From Sporobacter sp038405045 (GTDB lineage: Bacteria; Bacillota; Clostridia; Oscillospirales; Oscillospiraceae), in NCBI GenBank assembly GCA_038405045.1, contig JBBZIV010000001.1:620001-684000 (forward strand): a stretch of DNA of 64,000 nt. Direction: 5' to 3'. Positions 37,603-46,574 of this stretch are shown here, one piece after another. A program made the position numbers and the translations under genes. Position 1 is the stretch's first letter, and every line of letters begins with the position of its first letter. The notes under the pieces were generated by a model that searched no databases, had not been told where the DNA came from, and was given only the letters and a program-made list of their open reading frames with translations.

Positions 37603-39472
37603 CTTTCTGCCTATCTCCAAAGCGGATATGGTGTCGCGCGGGTGGTATTATTACGATTTTCTCCTCGTGACGGGGGATGCGTACGTCGACCACCCAAGCT
37701 TCGGCACGGCCGTCATCGGCAGGGTGCTGGAAGCCGAGGGGTACCGCGTAGCCGTCCTTGCACAGCCGGGCTGGAAATCGGCTGATGATTTTGCGGCGAT
37801 GGGCCGCCCGCGCTATGCGGCCTTACTTAACGCGGGGAATCTTGACTCAATGGTCGCCCACTATACGGCGGCAAAAAAGCGCCGCGGTGAAGATTTTTAT
37901 TCGCCCGGTAAAAAGGCCGGATTGCGGCCGGACCGCGCGACCATTGTTTACGCAAACCGCGTCCGCGAAGCTTTTCCGGGGCTCCCGATTGCCCTAGGCG
38001 GGCTTGAGGCATCGCTCCGGCGCTTTGCGCACTATGATTACTGGGACGATGCGGTGCGCCGCCCGATTTTGTTTGACGCGCAGGCTGATCTGCTGATCTA
38101 CGGTATGGGAGAAAACGCCGTGCGGGAGATAGCCAAATCGCTCGCTGACGGCGTCCCGCCCGAGGAAATAAGAAACGTCCGAGGCACGTGCTATGTGACG
38201 GACGATTTGGCTGCCTGTTCATTTGAGTCGGTCTCCTGTCCGTCGTTTGAAAACGTGACGGGGGACAAGCGCCGCTATGTCGAGGCCGCTATGCTGCAAT
38301 ATGATGAGCACGACCCTGTCTGCGGCCGAGCTGTCATTCAGCCCTGCGGCGAAAGATTTCTCGTCGTGAACCCGCCCCAGCTGCCGCTTGATACAAAAGA
38401 GCTTGACCGCGTGGCGTCGCTCCCGTTTACGCGCGCGGTACACCCGATGTATGTAGCGCAAGGCGGCGTCCCGGCCATTGAAGAGGTGCTTTTTTCCGTC
38501 ATCCACAACAGGGGCTGCTTCGGCGCGTGCCATTTTTGTGCGCTGGCGTTCCATCAGGGGCGAATTGTCACAAGCCGCAGCCATGCGTCGGTTCTCCGCG
38601 AGGTCGAGGAGATGACGCGCCATCCGGCTTTTAAGGGCTACGTCCATGATGTCGGCGGCCCGACGGCCAATTTTAGAGCCCCGGCCTGTCAAAAGCAGCT
38701 CAAAACCGGTTTGTGTAAAGGAAAAAGCTGCCTTGCCCCACAGCCGTGTAAAAACTTAGAGGCTGATCACACCGATTATCTCCAGCTTTTAAGGAAGGTT
38801 CGCGCGGTGCCGGGCGTCAAGAAGGTCTTTATCCGCTCCGGTGTCCGTTTTGATTACCTGATGCAAGATAAAAGCGGCGAATTTTTTGCCGAACTGGTGA
38901 AGCATCACGTCTCCGGCCAGCTCAAGGTCGCGCCGGAGCATTGCGATAACGCTGTCCTTGCTCTGATGGGCAAGCCGCCGCATGAGGTATACAGCCGGTT
39001 TGAAGAGAAATTCACCCGACTCAACGAGCGTTACGGCAAAAAGCAGTTTCTTGTGCCGTATCTCATCTCGTCCCACCCCGGTTCAACACTTGCCGACGCC
39101 GTCCGCCTTGCCGAATATCTCAGTGCGCGCGGCGTTCAGCCGGAGCAGGTGCAGGACTTTTATCCGACACCGGGGACGCTATCGACTTGCATGTACTACA
39201 CCGGCCTGGACCCGCGCACGATGAAACAGGTTTATGTACCGCGCACCGCGCATGAAAAAGCCCTGCAGCGCGCCCTCTTGCAGTGGAAGCGCCCGCAGAA
39301 CAGACCGCTTGTCCTGGAGGCGCTTAAAACAGCAAGCCGGGAAGACCTCATCGGCTTTGGGAAGAAGTGCCTTGTCCGCCCGGCAAACATCCCGGAGCGG
39401 CCAAAAAAACAACCTGGGCTCCCTCAGAGGAAGGACAAATCAAAAAAACTAAAAAAAAGCACCCGGCACTGA
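37589..39472 (+). CDS. YgiQ family radical SAM protein
   Basis: 627-residue radical SAM protein of the UPF0313/YgiQ family. The N-terminal domain has the typical DAYVDHPSFGTAVIGRVLEA and LGGLEASLRRFAHYDYWDD blocks; the cluster motif CFGACHFC (Cys310, 314, 317) binds the [4Fe-4S] that cleaves SAM; GYVHDVGGPTANFRAPACQK, APEHCDNAVLALMGKP and PEQVQDFYPTPGTLSTCMYY follow. A Lys/Pro-rich tail ends the protein. The true reaction of this family is not known to me. Its start overlaps the phosphatase-GNAT gene, suggesting co-expression with pyrKD. Confidence 0.93.
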   Translation: MTLFDFLPISKADMVSRGWYYYDFLLVTGDAYVDHPSFGTAVIGRVLEAEGYRVAVLAQPGWKSADDFAAMGRPRYAALLNAGNLDSMVAHYTAAKKRRGEDFYSPGKKAGLRPDRATIVYANRVREAFPGLPIALGGLEASLRRFAHYDYWDDAVRRPILFDAQADLLIYGMGENAVREIAKSLADGVPPEEIRNVRGTCYVTDDLAACSFESVSCPSFENVTGDKRRYVEAAMLQYDEHDPVCGRAVIQPCGERFLVVNPPQLPLDTKELDRVASLPFTRAVHPMYVAQGGVPAIEEVLFSVIHNRGCFGACHFCALAFHQGRIVTSRSHASVLREVEEMTRHPAFKGYVHDVGGPTANFRAPACQKQLKTGLCKGKSCLAPQPCKNLEADHTDYLQLLRKVRAVPGVKKVFIRSGVRFDYLMQDKSGEFFAELVKHHVSGQLKVAPEHCDNAVLALMGKPPHEVYSRFEEKFTRLNERYGKKQFLVPYLISSHPGSTLADAVRLAEYLSARGVQPEQVQDFYPTPGTLSTCMYYTGLDPRTMKQVYVPRTAHEKALQRALLQWKRPQNRPLVLEALKTASREDLIGFGKKCLVRPANIPERPKKQPGLPQRKDKSKKLKKSTRH

Positions 39473-39493
39473 AGGCCGGTGCCCTGCGAGAAA

Positions 39494-39525
39494 GAAGTCC
39501 GGCCATAAGCCGGACTTCCTTTTGC
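39494..39525. terminator. Terminator between the YgiQ-type gene and spoIIID
   Basis: Stem AAGTCCGGC / GCCGGACTT with a CATAA loop, followed by CCTTTT on the plus strand and T-rich sequence on the minus strand. A weaker GC hairpin precedes it at 39457-39482. Confidence 0.8.
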
Positions 39526-39526
39526 G

Positions 39527-39781
39527 TTATAAGCCCTTATATTTCATTCTTGTGGCCAGTCCGCCCCGTATATGCCGTTCGGCCTTGTTGAATTCCAGAA
39601 CTTCTTTAACCTGGAGATACAAAGGCCTGTTGATGTGTTCAAGCCGCTCGGATAAATCTTTATGTACAGTTGATTTGCTGATGCCGAACTTTTTAGCCGC
39701 CGACCGCACCGTCGCTTTGCTCTCTATGATGTATTCCGCCAAATCACAGGCGCGCTCCTCGATGTTGGATTTCAAAAACAT
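39527..39781 (-). CDS. spoIIID: Sporulation transcription factor SpoIIID
   Basis: Mother-cell regulator that acts with sigma-E and switches genes on or off during endospore formation. The 84-residue protein has the full SpoIIID pattern: IEERACDLAEYIIESKATVR, the HTH SAAKKFGISKSTVHKDLSERL, and EVLEFNKAERHIRGGLATRMKYK. The ATG at 39781 is chosen; a TTG four codons earlier is possible, as the GGGAG site is very close. ACTATATG at 39806-39813 reads CATATAGT on the minus strand, similar to a sigma-E -10 (inference). It is direct evidence for an endospore former. Confidence 0.95.
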   Translation of the reverse strand: MFLKSNIEERACDLAEYIIESKATVRSAAKKFGISKSTVHKDLSERLEHINRPLYLQVKEVLEFNKAERHIRGGLATRMKYKGL

Positions 39782-39994
39782 CACTCCCGGCAATAGTCAT
39801 GCTAGACTATATGCATGAAAAAGGGCAGTTATGTGAGGGTTGGGCTTGTCAAAAGAGGAGATATCTGTCTTTTTTCAGCGGACAAAGCCAACACATATGC
39901 TAGCGGACAACCATCTATGCATAAAATAACGCCGCCGACCTCAAACTAGCGCCAAGAGGGTAAATTTGCCTCAAAATAAGGCGGAGGGCACGTT

Positions 39995-41533
39995 ATGCAG
40001 CACAACACAATTTCCTATTGGAATCTCACCGGTGAAAAAACGCATTATCCACGCCTGACAAAAAGCCTGACGGCCGACGTTTGTATTGTCGGCGCGGGGA
40101 TTACCGGTGTGACCTGCGCCTATTGTCTCGCGGATAAAGGCTTTAAACCGCTTCTAATTGAGGCAGGTGGCATTGCAGACGGCACAACCGGTAACACAAC
40201 CGGGAAAGTGACAATCCAGCACGACATCGTTTATTCAAAGATACGAAAAGAATACGGGCTCGATGATGCGCGTAACTATGCCGTCTCGCAGCAAAGCGCT
40301 CTCGACTTTGTAAAAAGTGTTGTTTTTTCTGAATCAATCGACTGTCAGCTGACAGAGAACACCGCCTATATCTATGCCAGAAATGAAAAGGAATGGGAGG
40401 ACGTTCAAAAGGAACACGCAGCGGCGACGTCGGTAGGAATCGCGTCCGCCCTCCTTGAAAAACCAGCTTTTCCTGTTGAAAACATCGGCATGATAGGCTT
40501 CCCGTCCCAGTCTGTTTTTCACCCCGTCCGCTATGTGAACGCGCTTGCTGATGCCGCCGTCCATAAAGGCGCCGTTATCCACGGCGGGACAAAAGCCATT
40601 AAAATTGAAAAAACAGACGATGTCGTCCGTGTCTATTGTGAAGGCGATATCGTCATAGCCGCAAAACATGTTGTTGAGGCGACGCAATACCCACTATATG
40701 ACGGACCGAACGTCTTTTTTGCCCGGCTTTATCCAAAAAGGACATATGGCATCGCCGTCCGCGCCAAAGCCGACTGGCCGGAAGGCAGCTTTATTTCAGC
40801 CGGGATGCCGACGCGTTCCTTCCGGACGCATATGGAAAATGGCGAAAAGATTTTAATCGCAGTGGGCGACAGCCATTTGACAGGGCGCGGTGTGCGCGAT
40901 ATGACTGTCCACTTCAATAACCTTATGGGCTATGCCGACAGGCTGGCGGGCGTCAAAGAGGTGCTCGCCATGTGGTCGGCACAGGATTATGACACGCCCG
41001 ATATGATACCCTATATCGGCAGAACGTCCGATGATTCGAACATCTACGTTGCGACCGGATTTAAAAAATGGGGTCTTTCAACCGGGACGCTTGCCGGTAT
41101 GATGATCGCCGATATGATCGAAAAAGGCTCCTGCCGGTTTGAGAGCCTCTATTCCAGAACACGCACTGATTTAATCGCCGCACCCGGGAAAACACTATAC
41201 GGAATTTTTAGCCCTGTTGCCGTACTCTTAAAATCAAAGCTAGAAGGGACGGACGACTTGTCGGGCCTCAAGCCGGGGGAAGGGCGCGTCATACGGTTTG
41301 AGGGTCAAAAAGCTGGCATTTATCGAGATGAAAATGACGATGTGACGATCCTTGATATCACATGCACACACATGGGAACGGAACTCCGTTTCAACACTGC
41401 CGAAAAAACGTGGGACTGCCCGGCGCATGGCGGCCGTTATAACGCCGACGGGGCGCTTTTGGAAGGCCCGCCGAAGGATTCGCTTAAAATTCTCTTTCGT
41501 GGGAAGTTTGACGACCTGCCGACCGGTACTTGA
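39995..41533 (+). CDS. FAD-dependent oxidoreductase with C-terminal Rieske domain
   Basis: 512-residue fusion. Residues ~25-380 are a DAO-type FAD oxidoreductase: ADVCIVGAGITGVTCAYCLA dinucleotide fold, GNTTGKVTIQHD, and SNIYVATGFKKWGLSTGTLAGMM. The last ~85 residues are a Rieske [2Fe-2S] domain with both ligand pairs, CTHMG (Cys457, His459) and CPAHGG (Cys475, His478). Similar fusions occur in Bacillus and cyanobacteria (YhfW-type). It may oxidise an amine or glycine-like substrate and pass electrons to the cluster; substrate unknown. GGAGG precedes the ATG; it is transcribed alone. Confidence 0.92.
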   Translation: MQHNTISYWNLTGEKTHYPRLTKSLTADVCIVGAGITGVTCAYCLADKGFKPLLIEAGGIADGTTGNTTGKVTIQHDIVYSKIRKEYGLDDARNYAVSQQSALDFVKSVVFSESIDCQLTENTAYIYARNEKEWEDVQKEHAAATSVGIASALLEKPAFPVENIGMIGFPSQSVFHPVRYVNALADAAVHKGAVIHGGTKAIKIEKTDDVVRVYCEGDIVIAAKHVVEATQYPLYDGPNVFFARLYPKRTYGIAVRAKADWPEGSFISAGMPTRSFRTHMENGEKILIAVGDSHLTGRGVRDMTVHFNNLMGYADRLAGVKEVLAMWSAQDYDTPDMIPYIGRTSDDSNIYVATGFKKWGLSTGTLAGMMIADMIEKGSCRFESLYSRTRTDLIAAPGKTLYGIFSPVAVLLKSKLEGTDDLSGLKPGEGRVIRFEGQKAGIYRDENDDVTILDITCTHMGTELRFNTAEKTWDCPAHGGRYNADGALLEGPPKDSLKILFRGKFDDLPTGT

Positions 41534-41553
41534 CCGGCGGCAGGTCGTTTTTC
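41511..41553 (+). terminator. Terminator overlapping the 3' end of the FAD/Rieske gene
   Basis: Outer stem GACCTGCC / GGCAGGTC and inner stem CCGG / CCGG, followed by GTTTTT. The 5' arm lies inside the last codons (stop at 41531-41533). Confidence 0.85.
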
Positions 41554-41587
41554 GAAAGCTTTGTTTTTAAAATTCAACTGATTTGTT

Positions 41588-41613
41588 ATGTATCCAGAGG
41601 TCAAGCCTCTGGA
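41588..41613. repeat. Hairpin downstream of the DUF378 gene
   Basis: Perfect arms ATCCAGAGG / CCTCTGGAT with a TCAAG loop. It lies just past the DUF378 stop on the minus strand but lacks a clear T-run, so termination is uncertain. Confidence 0.5.
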
Positions 41614-41618
41614 TATCG

Positions 41619-41834
41619 TTATACCCGCTCTTCGTGTTCCGCTTCACGGTCCCTGAACAGCAGGGAAATGAGCCAAATAGCCGCGAGACCGACGAGGGTG
41701 TATATGACTCTGCTGACCGACGACAGCTGACCGCCGAACAGATAGGCAACGAAATCAAATTTGAAAAGTCCGATCGAACCCCAGTTGAGGCCGCCGATGA
41801 TTGCAAGGACAAGCGCAATTCGATCCATAATCAT
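41619..41834 (-). CDS. DUF378 family membrane protein
   Basis: 71-residue two-helix membrane protein. DRIALVLAIIGGLNWGSIGLF and FDFVAYLFGGQLSSVSRVIY are the hallmark of DUF378, in which NWGxxGLF and DxVAxxFG are invariant; a second helix (YTLVGLAAIWLISLLF) and a charged tail follow. AAGGAGG lies nine bases before the ATG at 41834. Monocistronic. The family is common in Firmicutes; its function is unknown to me. Confidence 0.92.
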   Translation of the reverse strand: MIMDRIALVLAIIGGLNWGSIGLFKFDFVAYLFGGQLSSVSRVIYTLVGLAAIWLISLLFRDREAEHEERV

Positions 41835-42087
41835 TGCTGGATTCCTCCTTTATATGCTACACGATTAATATAACCGCGCGTGAAAAAACTATGCATGTCG
41901 AAAAAAGAAATGCGCGCGATCAAAAAAAGAGCTGCCAACAGCCTGATATTTGAACACTTTTTCACGCAGAAATCGAAATTTACTGTTTTATAATCATTTT
42001 GAATACTGTATAATAACTCATTACAGATGGCATACCGGCGCTGCCGGACGCACCGGGAGTTTCGAAAAATATAACGGAGGTTTTGAC

Positions 42088-42567
42088 ATGGACGAAATTC
42101 TAAAGCTTCTTGAAAAGGACGCGCGGCTTTCAGCAGCACAAATTGCCGCGATGCTGGGCATGGATGTGAAGGACGTTGAAGCAGCCATTGCCAAAGCCGA
42201 AGCAGATGGAATCATTTTAAAATATACGGCACTCGTGGATTGGGACAAGACGGGTGAGGAATCCGTTATGGCACTCATCGAGGTTAAAATCGCACCGCAG
42301 CGCGGCGAGGGCTTTGATAGGATTGCCCAGCGGATTTATCAGTATGACGAGGTCGACAGCCTCTATCTCATGTCCGGCGATTTTGATTTAGCCGTTTACA
42401 TCACCGGAAAATCAATGAAGGACGTTGCGCAGTTTGTTTTTGCGCGCCTGGCGCCTATTGAGGGCGTGACGGCTACGGCGACGCATTTTATGCTGAAAAA
42501 ATATAAGGAAAAAGGATGCGTCTATCGCATTCAGGAGGAGCAGGAAGAGAGAGTGCTGTTCGTATGA
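42088..42567 (+). CDS. Lrp/AsnC family transcriptional regulator
   Basis: 159-residue feast/famine regulator: N-terminal HTH (ILKLLEKDARLSAAQIAAML, VKDVEAAIAKAEADGIILKY) and a C-terminal RAM ligand-binding domain (VMALIEVKIAPQRGEGFDRI, LYLMSGDFDLAVYITG). GGAGG eight bases before the ATG decides the start. Its stop overlaps the start of the aminotransferase gene (ATGA), and this regulator/aminotransferase pair is recurrent in Clostridia, so it probably senses an amino acid handled by that enzyme. Confidence 0.93.
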   Translation: MDEILKLLEKDARLSAAQIAAMLGMDVKDVEAAIAKAEADGIILKYTALVDWDKTGEESVMALIEVKIAPQRGEGFDRIAQRIYQYDEVDSLYLMSGDFDLAVYITGKSMKDVAQFVFARLAPIEGVTATATHFMLKKYKEKGCVYRIQEEQEERVLFV

Positions 42568-43736
42568 TGGATTACAATCATTTATTAAGTGACAACGTTA
42601 AAAAACTCAAGCCCTCCGGTATCAGAAAGTTTTTTGACATATTGGAAGAACTCAACAGCGACGATGCGATTTCTCTCGGAATCGGCGAGCCGGATTTCGT
42701 GACGCCCTGGCATATCCGAGACGCCGGAATATTTTCGCTTGAAAAGGGGTTTACGAAATACACGGGCAATGCGGGCTTAACACGCCTGCGCGGCGAAATC
42801 GCCGAGTACTTAAAGCGCCGATTCTCTCTGGAATACACTTTCAAAGATCAGATCATCGTCACAGTCGGCGGCAGCGAGGCCATTGACCTCACCATTCGCG
42901 CTCTCGTCAATCCCGGCGAGGAGGTCATTGTGCCGGTGCCGTCGTTCGTGTGCTATGGGCCGATTACAGAGCTTGCCTGCGGCAAGCCCGTCTATGTGGA
43001 AACAAAGGTTGAAAACGAGTTCCGCCTGACGGCGGACGAGCTGCGTGCCGCCATAACACCAAAGACGAAGCTTCTGGTGCTCCCGTATCCGAACAACCCG
43101 ACAGGTGGTATCATGGAGCGCTCGGATTTAGAAGCGCTGGCAGACGTTTTGCGCGGAACGGACATTATGGTGCTTTCGGATGAAATTTACGCCGAGCTGA
43201 CTTACGGCCAGCACCACGTCTCCATGGCGAACATCCCCGGGATGTATGACAGGACAATTGTTGTCAACGGTTTTTCAAAAAGCCATGCCATGACGGGCTG
43301 GCGTATGGGCTACGTCTGCGGCCCGGTACCAATCATCCAGCAAATGCTGAAAATCCATCAGTACGCTATTATGTCTGCACCGACGACGAGCCAGTACGCC
43401 GCGATTGAAGCGCTCAAAACGGGTGACCCGGACGTTGAAATGATGCGGAAGGATTACGATTATCGCCGCCGCTTTTTGCTTGACGGTCTGCGGAACCTTA
43501 ATATTTCCTGCTTTGAACCAAAGGGTGCTTTTTATATGTTCCCGTGTATTCAGTCGACCGGGCTGACGTCAGAAGAATTCTGTGAGCGCTTTATTTTGGA
43601 GGAAAAGGTGGCCGTCATCCCCGGAGACGCCTTCGGTAAAAGCGGCGAGGGCTTTGTCCGCATGTGCTACGCCTCCTCGATCGACAATATCTCGGAAGCC
43701 CTCAAGCGCCTCGAGCGCTTCCTGAACAGATTATAA
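42564..43736 (+). CDS. Pyridoxal phosphate-dependent aminotransferase, class I
   Basis: 390-residue fold-type I aminotransferase. Blocks ISLGIGEPDFVTPWHI, YTGNAGLTRLRGEIAEYL, VTVGGSEAIDLTIRAL, LPYPNNPTGGIM, VLSDEIYAELTYG and the PLP lysine in VNGFSKSHAMTGWRMGY are all present, with the substrate-carboxylate Arg in EGFVRMCYASS. It belongs near aspartate/aromatic aminotransferases of the patA type; the exact amino acid is not clear. Translationally coupled to the Lrp regulator upstream; apgM follows 15 nt later. Confidence 0.93.
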   Translation: MMDYNHLLSDNVKKLKPSGIRKFFDILEELNSDDAISLGIGEPDFVTPWHIRDAGIFSLEKGFTKYTGNAGLTRLRGEIAEYLKRRFSLEYTFKDQIIVTVGGSEAIDLTIRALVNPGEEVIVPVPSFVCYGPITELACGKPVYVETKVENEFRLTADELRAAITPKTKLLVLPYPNNPTGGIMERSDLEALADVLRGTDIMVLSDEIYAELTYGQHHVSMANIPGMYDRTIVVNGFSKSHAMTGWRMGYVCGPVPIIQQMLKIHQYAIMSAPTTSQYAAIEALKTGDPDVEMMRKDYDYRRRFLLDGLRNLNISCFEPKGAFYMFPCIQSTGLTSEEFCERFILEEKVAVIPGDAFGKSGEGFVRMCYASSIDNISEALKRLERFLNRL

Positions 43737-43751
43737 ACGAAAGGGCTTACC

Positions 43752-44984
43752 ATGAAATACATTCTTGTCATCGGCGACGGCATGGCCGACAACCCCGTCG
43801 CGGCGCTTGGCAACAAAACGCCGCTCGAAGCGTCACATATACCGGCGATTGACACGCTGGCAGCAAACGGCATCGTCGGCTCCGTCCAAAATGTTCCGGC
43901 GGGCCTACCGGCGGGGAGCGATACGGCGATTCTCTCGATATTCGGCTGCGACCCGCGGGCGTGCTATACAGGGCGCGCCCCCTTGGAGGCGGCGGCAAGC
44001 GGCATCGTGTTGCAGCCCGGCAACATTGCCTACCGCTGCAATATGGTGACGGTTGAAGATTCGGACGTGCCTTTTTCTGAAAAGAGAATTCTCTCGCACT
44101 CGGCAGGTTCCATTGAAGGAGAGGACTCCGAAGCTCTTATTCGGGCTTTGTTTAATGACCCGACCTTTCAGAGCTTAGCTGCCAAAGCCGGTGTGCGCGT
44201 ATACCCGTCGCCGTCCTTCCGGCACATTGCCGTGCAGGACAAGGCTCAGATTAACGGCATTGTTTTAACGCCGCCCCACGATCATCTCGGCGAAATGATT
44301 GGCCCTATTCTTCCGTCAGGCTGCGAGAATGCCGCGGTGCTGCTGGATTTGATGGTCGCGGCACATGCGTTTCTCGATCATCATCCGATTAATATGGAAC
44401 GCCGCGCAGCCGGTAAAATGCCGGCGAACGGCATCTGGTTCTGGGCGGAGGGGACGGCAGTCGCCCTGCCGCAATTTAAGAAAACGTATGGTAAAACAGG
44501 CGGCGTCGTCTCTGCTGTGCCGCTCTGCCATGGCATAGCAGCGCTTGTCGGCCTTGAGATAATCACGGTGGACGGCGCGACAGGCGAGCTTGAAACAAAT
44601 TACGAGGGCAAGGTCGCGGCTGCTTTGAACGTTTTAAAAGCGCATGACTTTGTCGCCATCCATGTCGAAGCACCCGACGAATGCACGCATAACGGTGACC
44701 TCAAGGGGAAGCTTCAAGCGATTGAATGGCTGGATGCACGCGTTGTCGCGCCGCTGACGAAAGCGCTGGCGAATCAGGATATCGATTACCGTTTGCTGCT
44801 TTTATCCGATCATAAAACGCTGACGTCAACACGCGGCCATGACGGAGACCCTGTCCCGTTTCTCTTGTACGACAGCCGAAAGGCAACGGGCAGCGGCTTA
44901 TCTTACACGGAAGCAACCGGTGAGAAAGGACCTTTTGTTGACGCCGGCGTCAAGCTTATGGGCATGCTGTTTGAGGCGCTGTGA
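43752..44984 (+). CDS. apgM: Cofactor-independent phosphoglycerate mutase, ApgM type
   Basis: 410-residue alkaline-phosphatase-superfamily enzyme interconverting 3- and 2-phosphoglycerate. Blocks are ILVIGDGMADNPVAALGNKTPLE (split: ILVIGDGMADNP, LGNKTPLEAS), GLPAGSDTAILSIFGCDPR with the catalytic Ser, YTGRAPLEAAASGI, VHVEAPDECTHNGDLKGK-type metal site (HVEAPDECTHNGD) and LLLSDHKTLTSTRGHDGDPVP (split). Some members were proposed to be homoserine kinases (ThrB2-like), so that alternative stands. Overlaps ispE. Confidence 0.9.
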   Translation: MKYILVIGDGMADNPVAALGNKTPLEASHIPAIDTLAANGIVGSVQNVPAGLPAGSDTAILSIFGCDPRACYTGRAPLEAAASGIVLQPGNIAYRCNMVTVEDSDVPFSEKRILSHSAGSIEGEDSEALIRALFNDPTFQSLAAKAGVRVYPSPSFRHIAVQDKAQINGIVLTPPHDHLGEMIGPILPSGCENAAVLLDLMVAAHAFLDHHPINMERRAAGKMPANGIWFWAEGTAVALPQFKKTYGKTGGVVSAVPLCHGIAALVGLEIITVDGATGELETNYEGKVAAALNVLKAHDFVAIHVEAPDECTHNGDLKGKLQAIEWLDARVVAPLTKALANQDIDYRLLLLSDHKTLTSTRGHDGDPVPFLLYDSRKATGSGLSYTEATGEKGPFVDAGVKLMGMLFEAL

Positions 44985-45853
44985 TGACGGTTGTTGAAAA
45001 AGCCTATGCAAAAATAAATCTCTCTATTGACATTGTCTGCAAAACGACCAGCGGTTATCATGATATGCGCATGGTCATGCAAAGCACCGAGCTGTACGAT
45101 GGCGTGACAATCATGTGTACACCCGGGGACGGCATTTTCATCAAGACTGATTTGAAATATCTGCCCGTTGATGAGCGCAACATCGCCACCCGCGCTGCCC
45201 GTGTTTTTTATAATGAGACCGGCATCACGGGCTATCGGACGGAAATTGCCATTGAAAAGAGAATTCCTGTCGGCGCGGGGCTTGGCGGCGGCAGTTCGGA
45301 CGGCGCCGCCGTATTAAGAGGTCTCAACAGGCTTTTTCAAACAGGACTGCGCCAAGAAGCACTTGAGCGCCTTGGCGCATCATTCGGGTCAGACGTGCCG
45401 TTTTGCGTTGCAGGCGGGACAGCCCTAGCCGAAGGCCGCGGAGAGCGGCTGACGGCGCTTCCGCCTTTGCCGGATTGCGCGATTGTCATCTGTAAGCCGC
45501 CGTTTGCGATCTCAACGCCGGAGCTTTTTTCAAAAATCGTCTGCGATAAAATTCGGCTGCGGCCTGATACGGAGGGTCTCGTTGAAGCGCTCAAAAGCCA
45601 GAGCCTGACAGGCGTCGCCCGAAGAATGTATAACGTCTTTGAAGATGTTCTCCCAAAGGGCACTGGTGCCGTCGGCGAGATAAAAGACCGCCTTCTCAAT
45701 TATAACGCGCTTGGCGCCATGATGACGGGAACGGGCTCGGCTGTCTTCGCTGTCTTTGAAAAGATCGAGCAGGCCGAAACCGCCGCCCTCGACTTAAAAA
45801 AGCGATTCCCTGAAACGTTTTTAACACGCCCGTCTGAAAAGATCATTTTGTAA
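44984..45853 (+). CDS. ispE: 4-diphosphocytidyl-2-C-methyl-D-erythritol kinase
   Basis: GHMP kinase of the MEP isoprenoid pathway, 289 residues. Blocks are EKAYAKINLSIDIVCKTTSGYHDMRMVMQS (split: AYAKINLSIDIV, SGYHDMRMVMQ), the ATP loop IPVGAGLGGGSSDGAAVLRGL-type GAGLGGGSSDGAA, FGSDVPFCVAGGTALAEGRGE and GAMMTGTGSAVFAVF. The ATG at 44984 shares bases with the apgM stop (TGATG); a GTG three bases earlier is also possible. A hairpin follows, before spoIIR. Confidence 0.95.
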   Translation: MTVVEKAYAKINLSIDIVCKTTSGYHDMRMVMQSTELYDGVTIMCTPGDGIFIKTDLKYLPVDERNIATRAARVFYNETGITGYRTEIAIEKRIPVGAGLGGGSSDGAAVLRGLNRLFQTGLRQEALERLGASFGSDVPFCVAGGTALAEGRGERLTALPPLPDCAIVICKPPFAISTPELFSKIVCDKIRLRPDTEGLVEALKSQSLTGVARRMYNVFEDVLPKGTGAVGEIKDRLLNYNALGAMMTGTGSAVFAVFEKIEQAETAALDLKKRFPETFLTRPSEKIIL

Positions 45854-45879
45854 ATTATTCTTATTATTGGTATAAAAAC

Positions 45880-45932
45880 AAAAAACCTCGTCAATCATTT
45901 GTATATCTCATACAAATGCTCGGAGGTTTTTT
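45880..45932 (+). terminator. Large hairpin spanning the ispE-spoIIR junction
   Basis: Outer arms AAAAAACCTC (45880-45889) and GAGGTTTTTT (45923-45932) enclose perfect inner arms CATTTGTAT (45896-45904) and ATACAAATG (45910-45918), followed by more T. It looks like an intrinsic terminator for ispE, but its 3' arm contains the GGAGG ribosome binding site of spoIIR. Confidence 0.8.
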
Positions 45933-45937
45933 TACTT

Positions 45938-46540
45938 ATGAAACTGAAAAAATGGGAAATAGCGCTCATTGCCGCGCTTGTTATAACATTTTTGTGCGGC
46001 GCGGCGCTTTCAAAGGAAGACGCCGATTTGTCGGAAAAGCTCATTCGCCTGCACGTTGTGGCAAATTCGGATACCGATGACGATCAGGCCTTAAAGCTCA
46101 AAGTGCGTGACACAATACTCGTCTCGGTCGCCGATCTTTTAGACGGCGTCACCGACAGAGACGCGGCCGTTAAGATTATTCAAGAGCATCTTCCTGAAAT
46201 CATCACCAACGCGAAACAGACGGTTGCAGTAAACGGTTATTCTTATGATGTTACAGCAACCATTGGGCTTGAGAACTTTCCGACTCGCGTCTATGATAGC
46301 TTTTCGCTGCCTGCCGGGACGTATATGTCCCTCCGTGTGATCATCGGTGCCGGGGCGGGCCATAACTGGTGGTGCGTCATCTTCCCGCCGCTTTGTACGT
46401 CCGCCGCCGTTGACTTTTCAAAAATGACAAATTTGACGGATGATGAAATACAGCTGATTTCGTCCGACAAGCCGGAATATGTTCTCAAATTTAAGTCTAT
46501 CGAGCTTATCAACAAAATCCGCGCCTGGCTCGGTATCTGA
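45938..46540 (+). CDS. spoIIR: Stage II sporulation protein R
   Basis: Forespore-made signalling protein that activates SpoIIGA so that pro-sigma-E is processed in the mother cell. 200 residues with an N-terminal signal/anchor helix (IALIAALVITFLCGAAL), then the SpoIIR core LIRLHVVANSDTDDDQALKLKVRD, VTATIGLENFPTRVY, LPAGTYMSLRVIIGAGAGHNWWCVIFPPLC (split: LPAGTYMSLRVIIG, GHNWWCVIFPPLC). GGAGG lies about ten bases before the ATG, inside the hairpin at 45880-45932. In Bacillus the gene is under sigma-F; GTATA at 45870-45874 could be part of such a promoter (weak). Confidence 0.95.
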   Translation: MKLKKWEIALIAALVITFLCGAALSKEDADLSEKLIRLHVVANSDTDDDQALKLKVRDTILVSVADLLDGVTDRDAAVKIIQEHLPEIITNAKQTVAVNGYSYDVTATIGLENFPTRVYDSFSLPAGTYMSLRVIIGAGAGHNWWCVIFPPLCTSAAVDFSKMTNLTDDEIQLISSDKPEYVLKFKSIELINKIRAWLGI

Positions 46541-46574
46541 AGAAACATCAAGTAAAATAATCTACAAAAATACG

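Noticed and set aside
41876..41967. Long-range inverted repeat GCGTGAAAAA ... TTTTTCACGC
   Set aside because: Ten-base arms 70 nt apart in AT-rich intergenic DNA, no T-run or promoter relation; could be chance.
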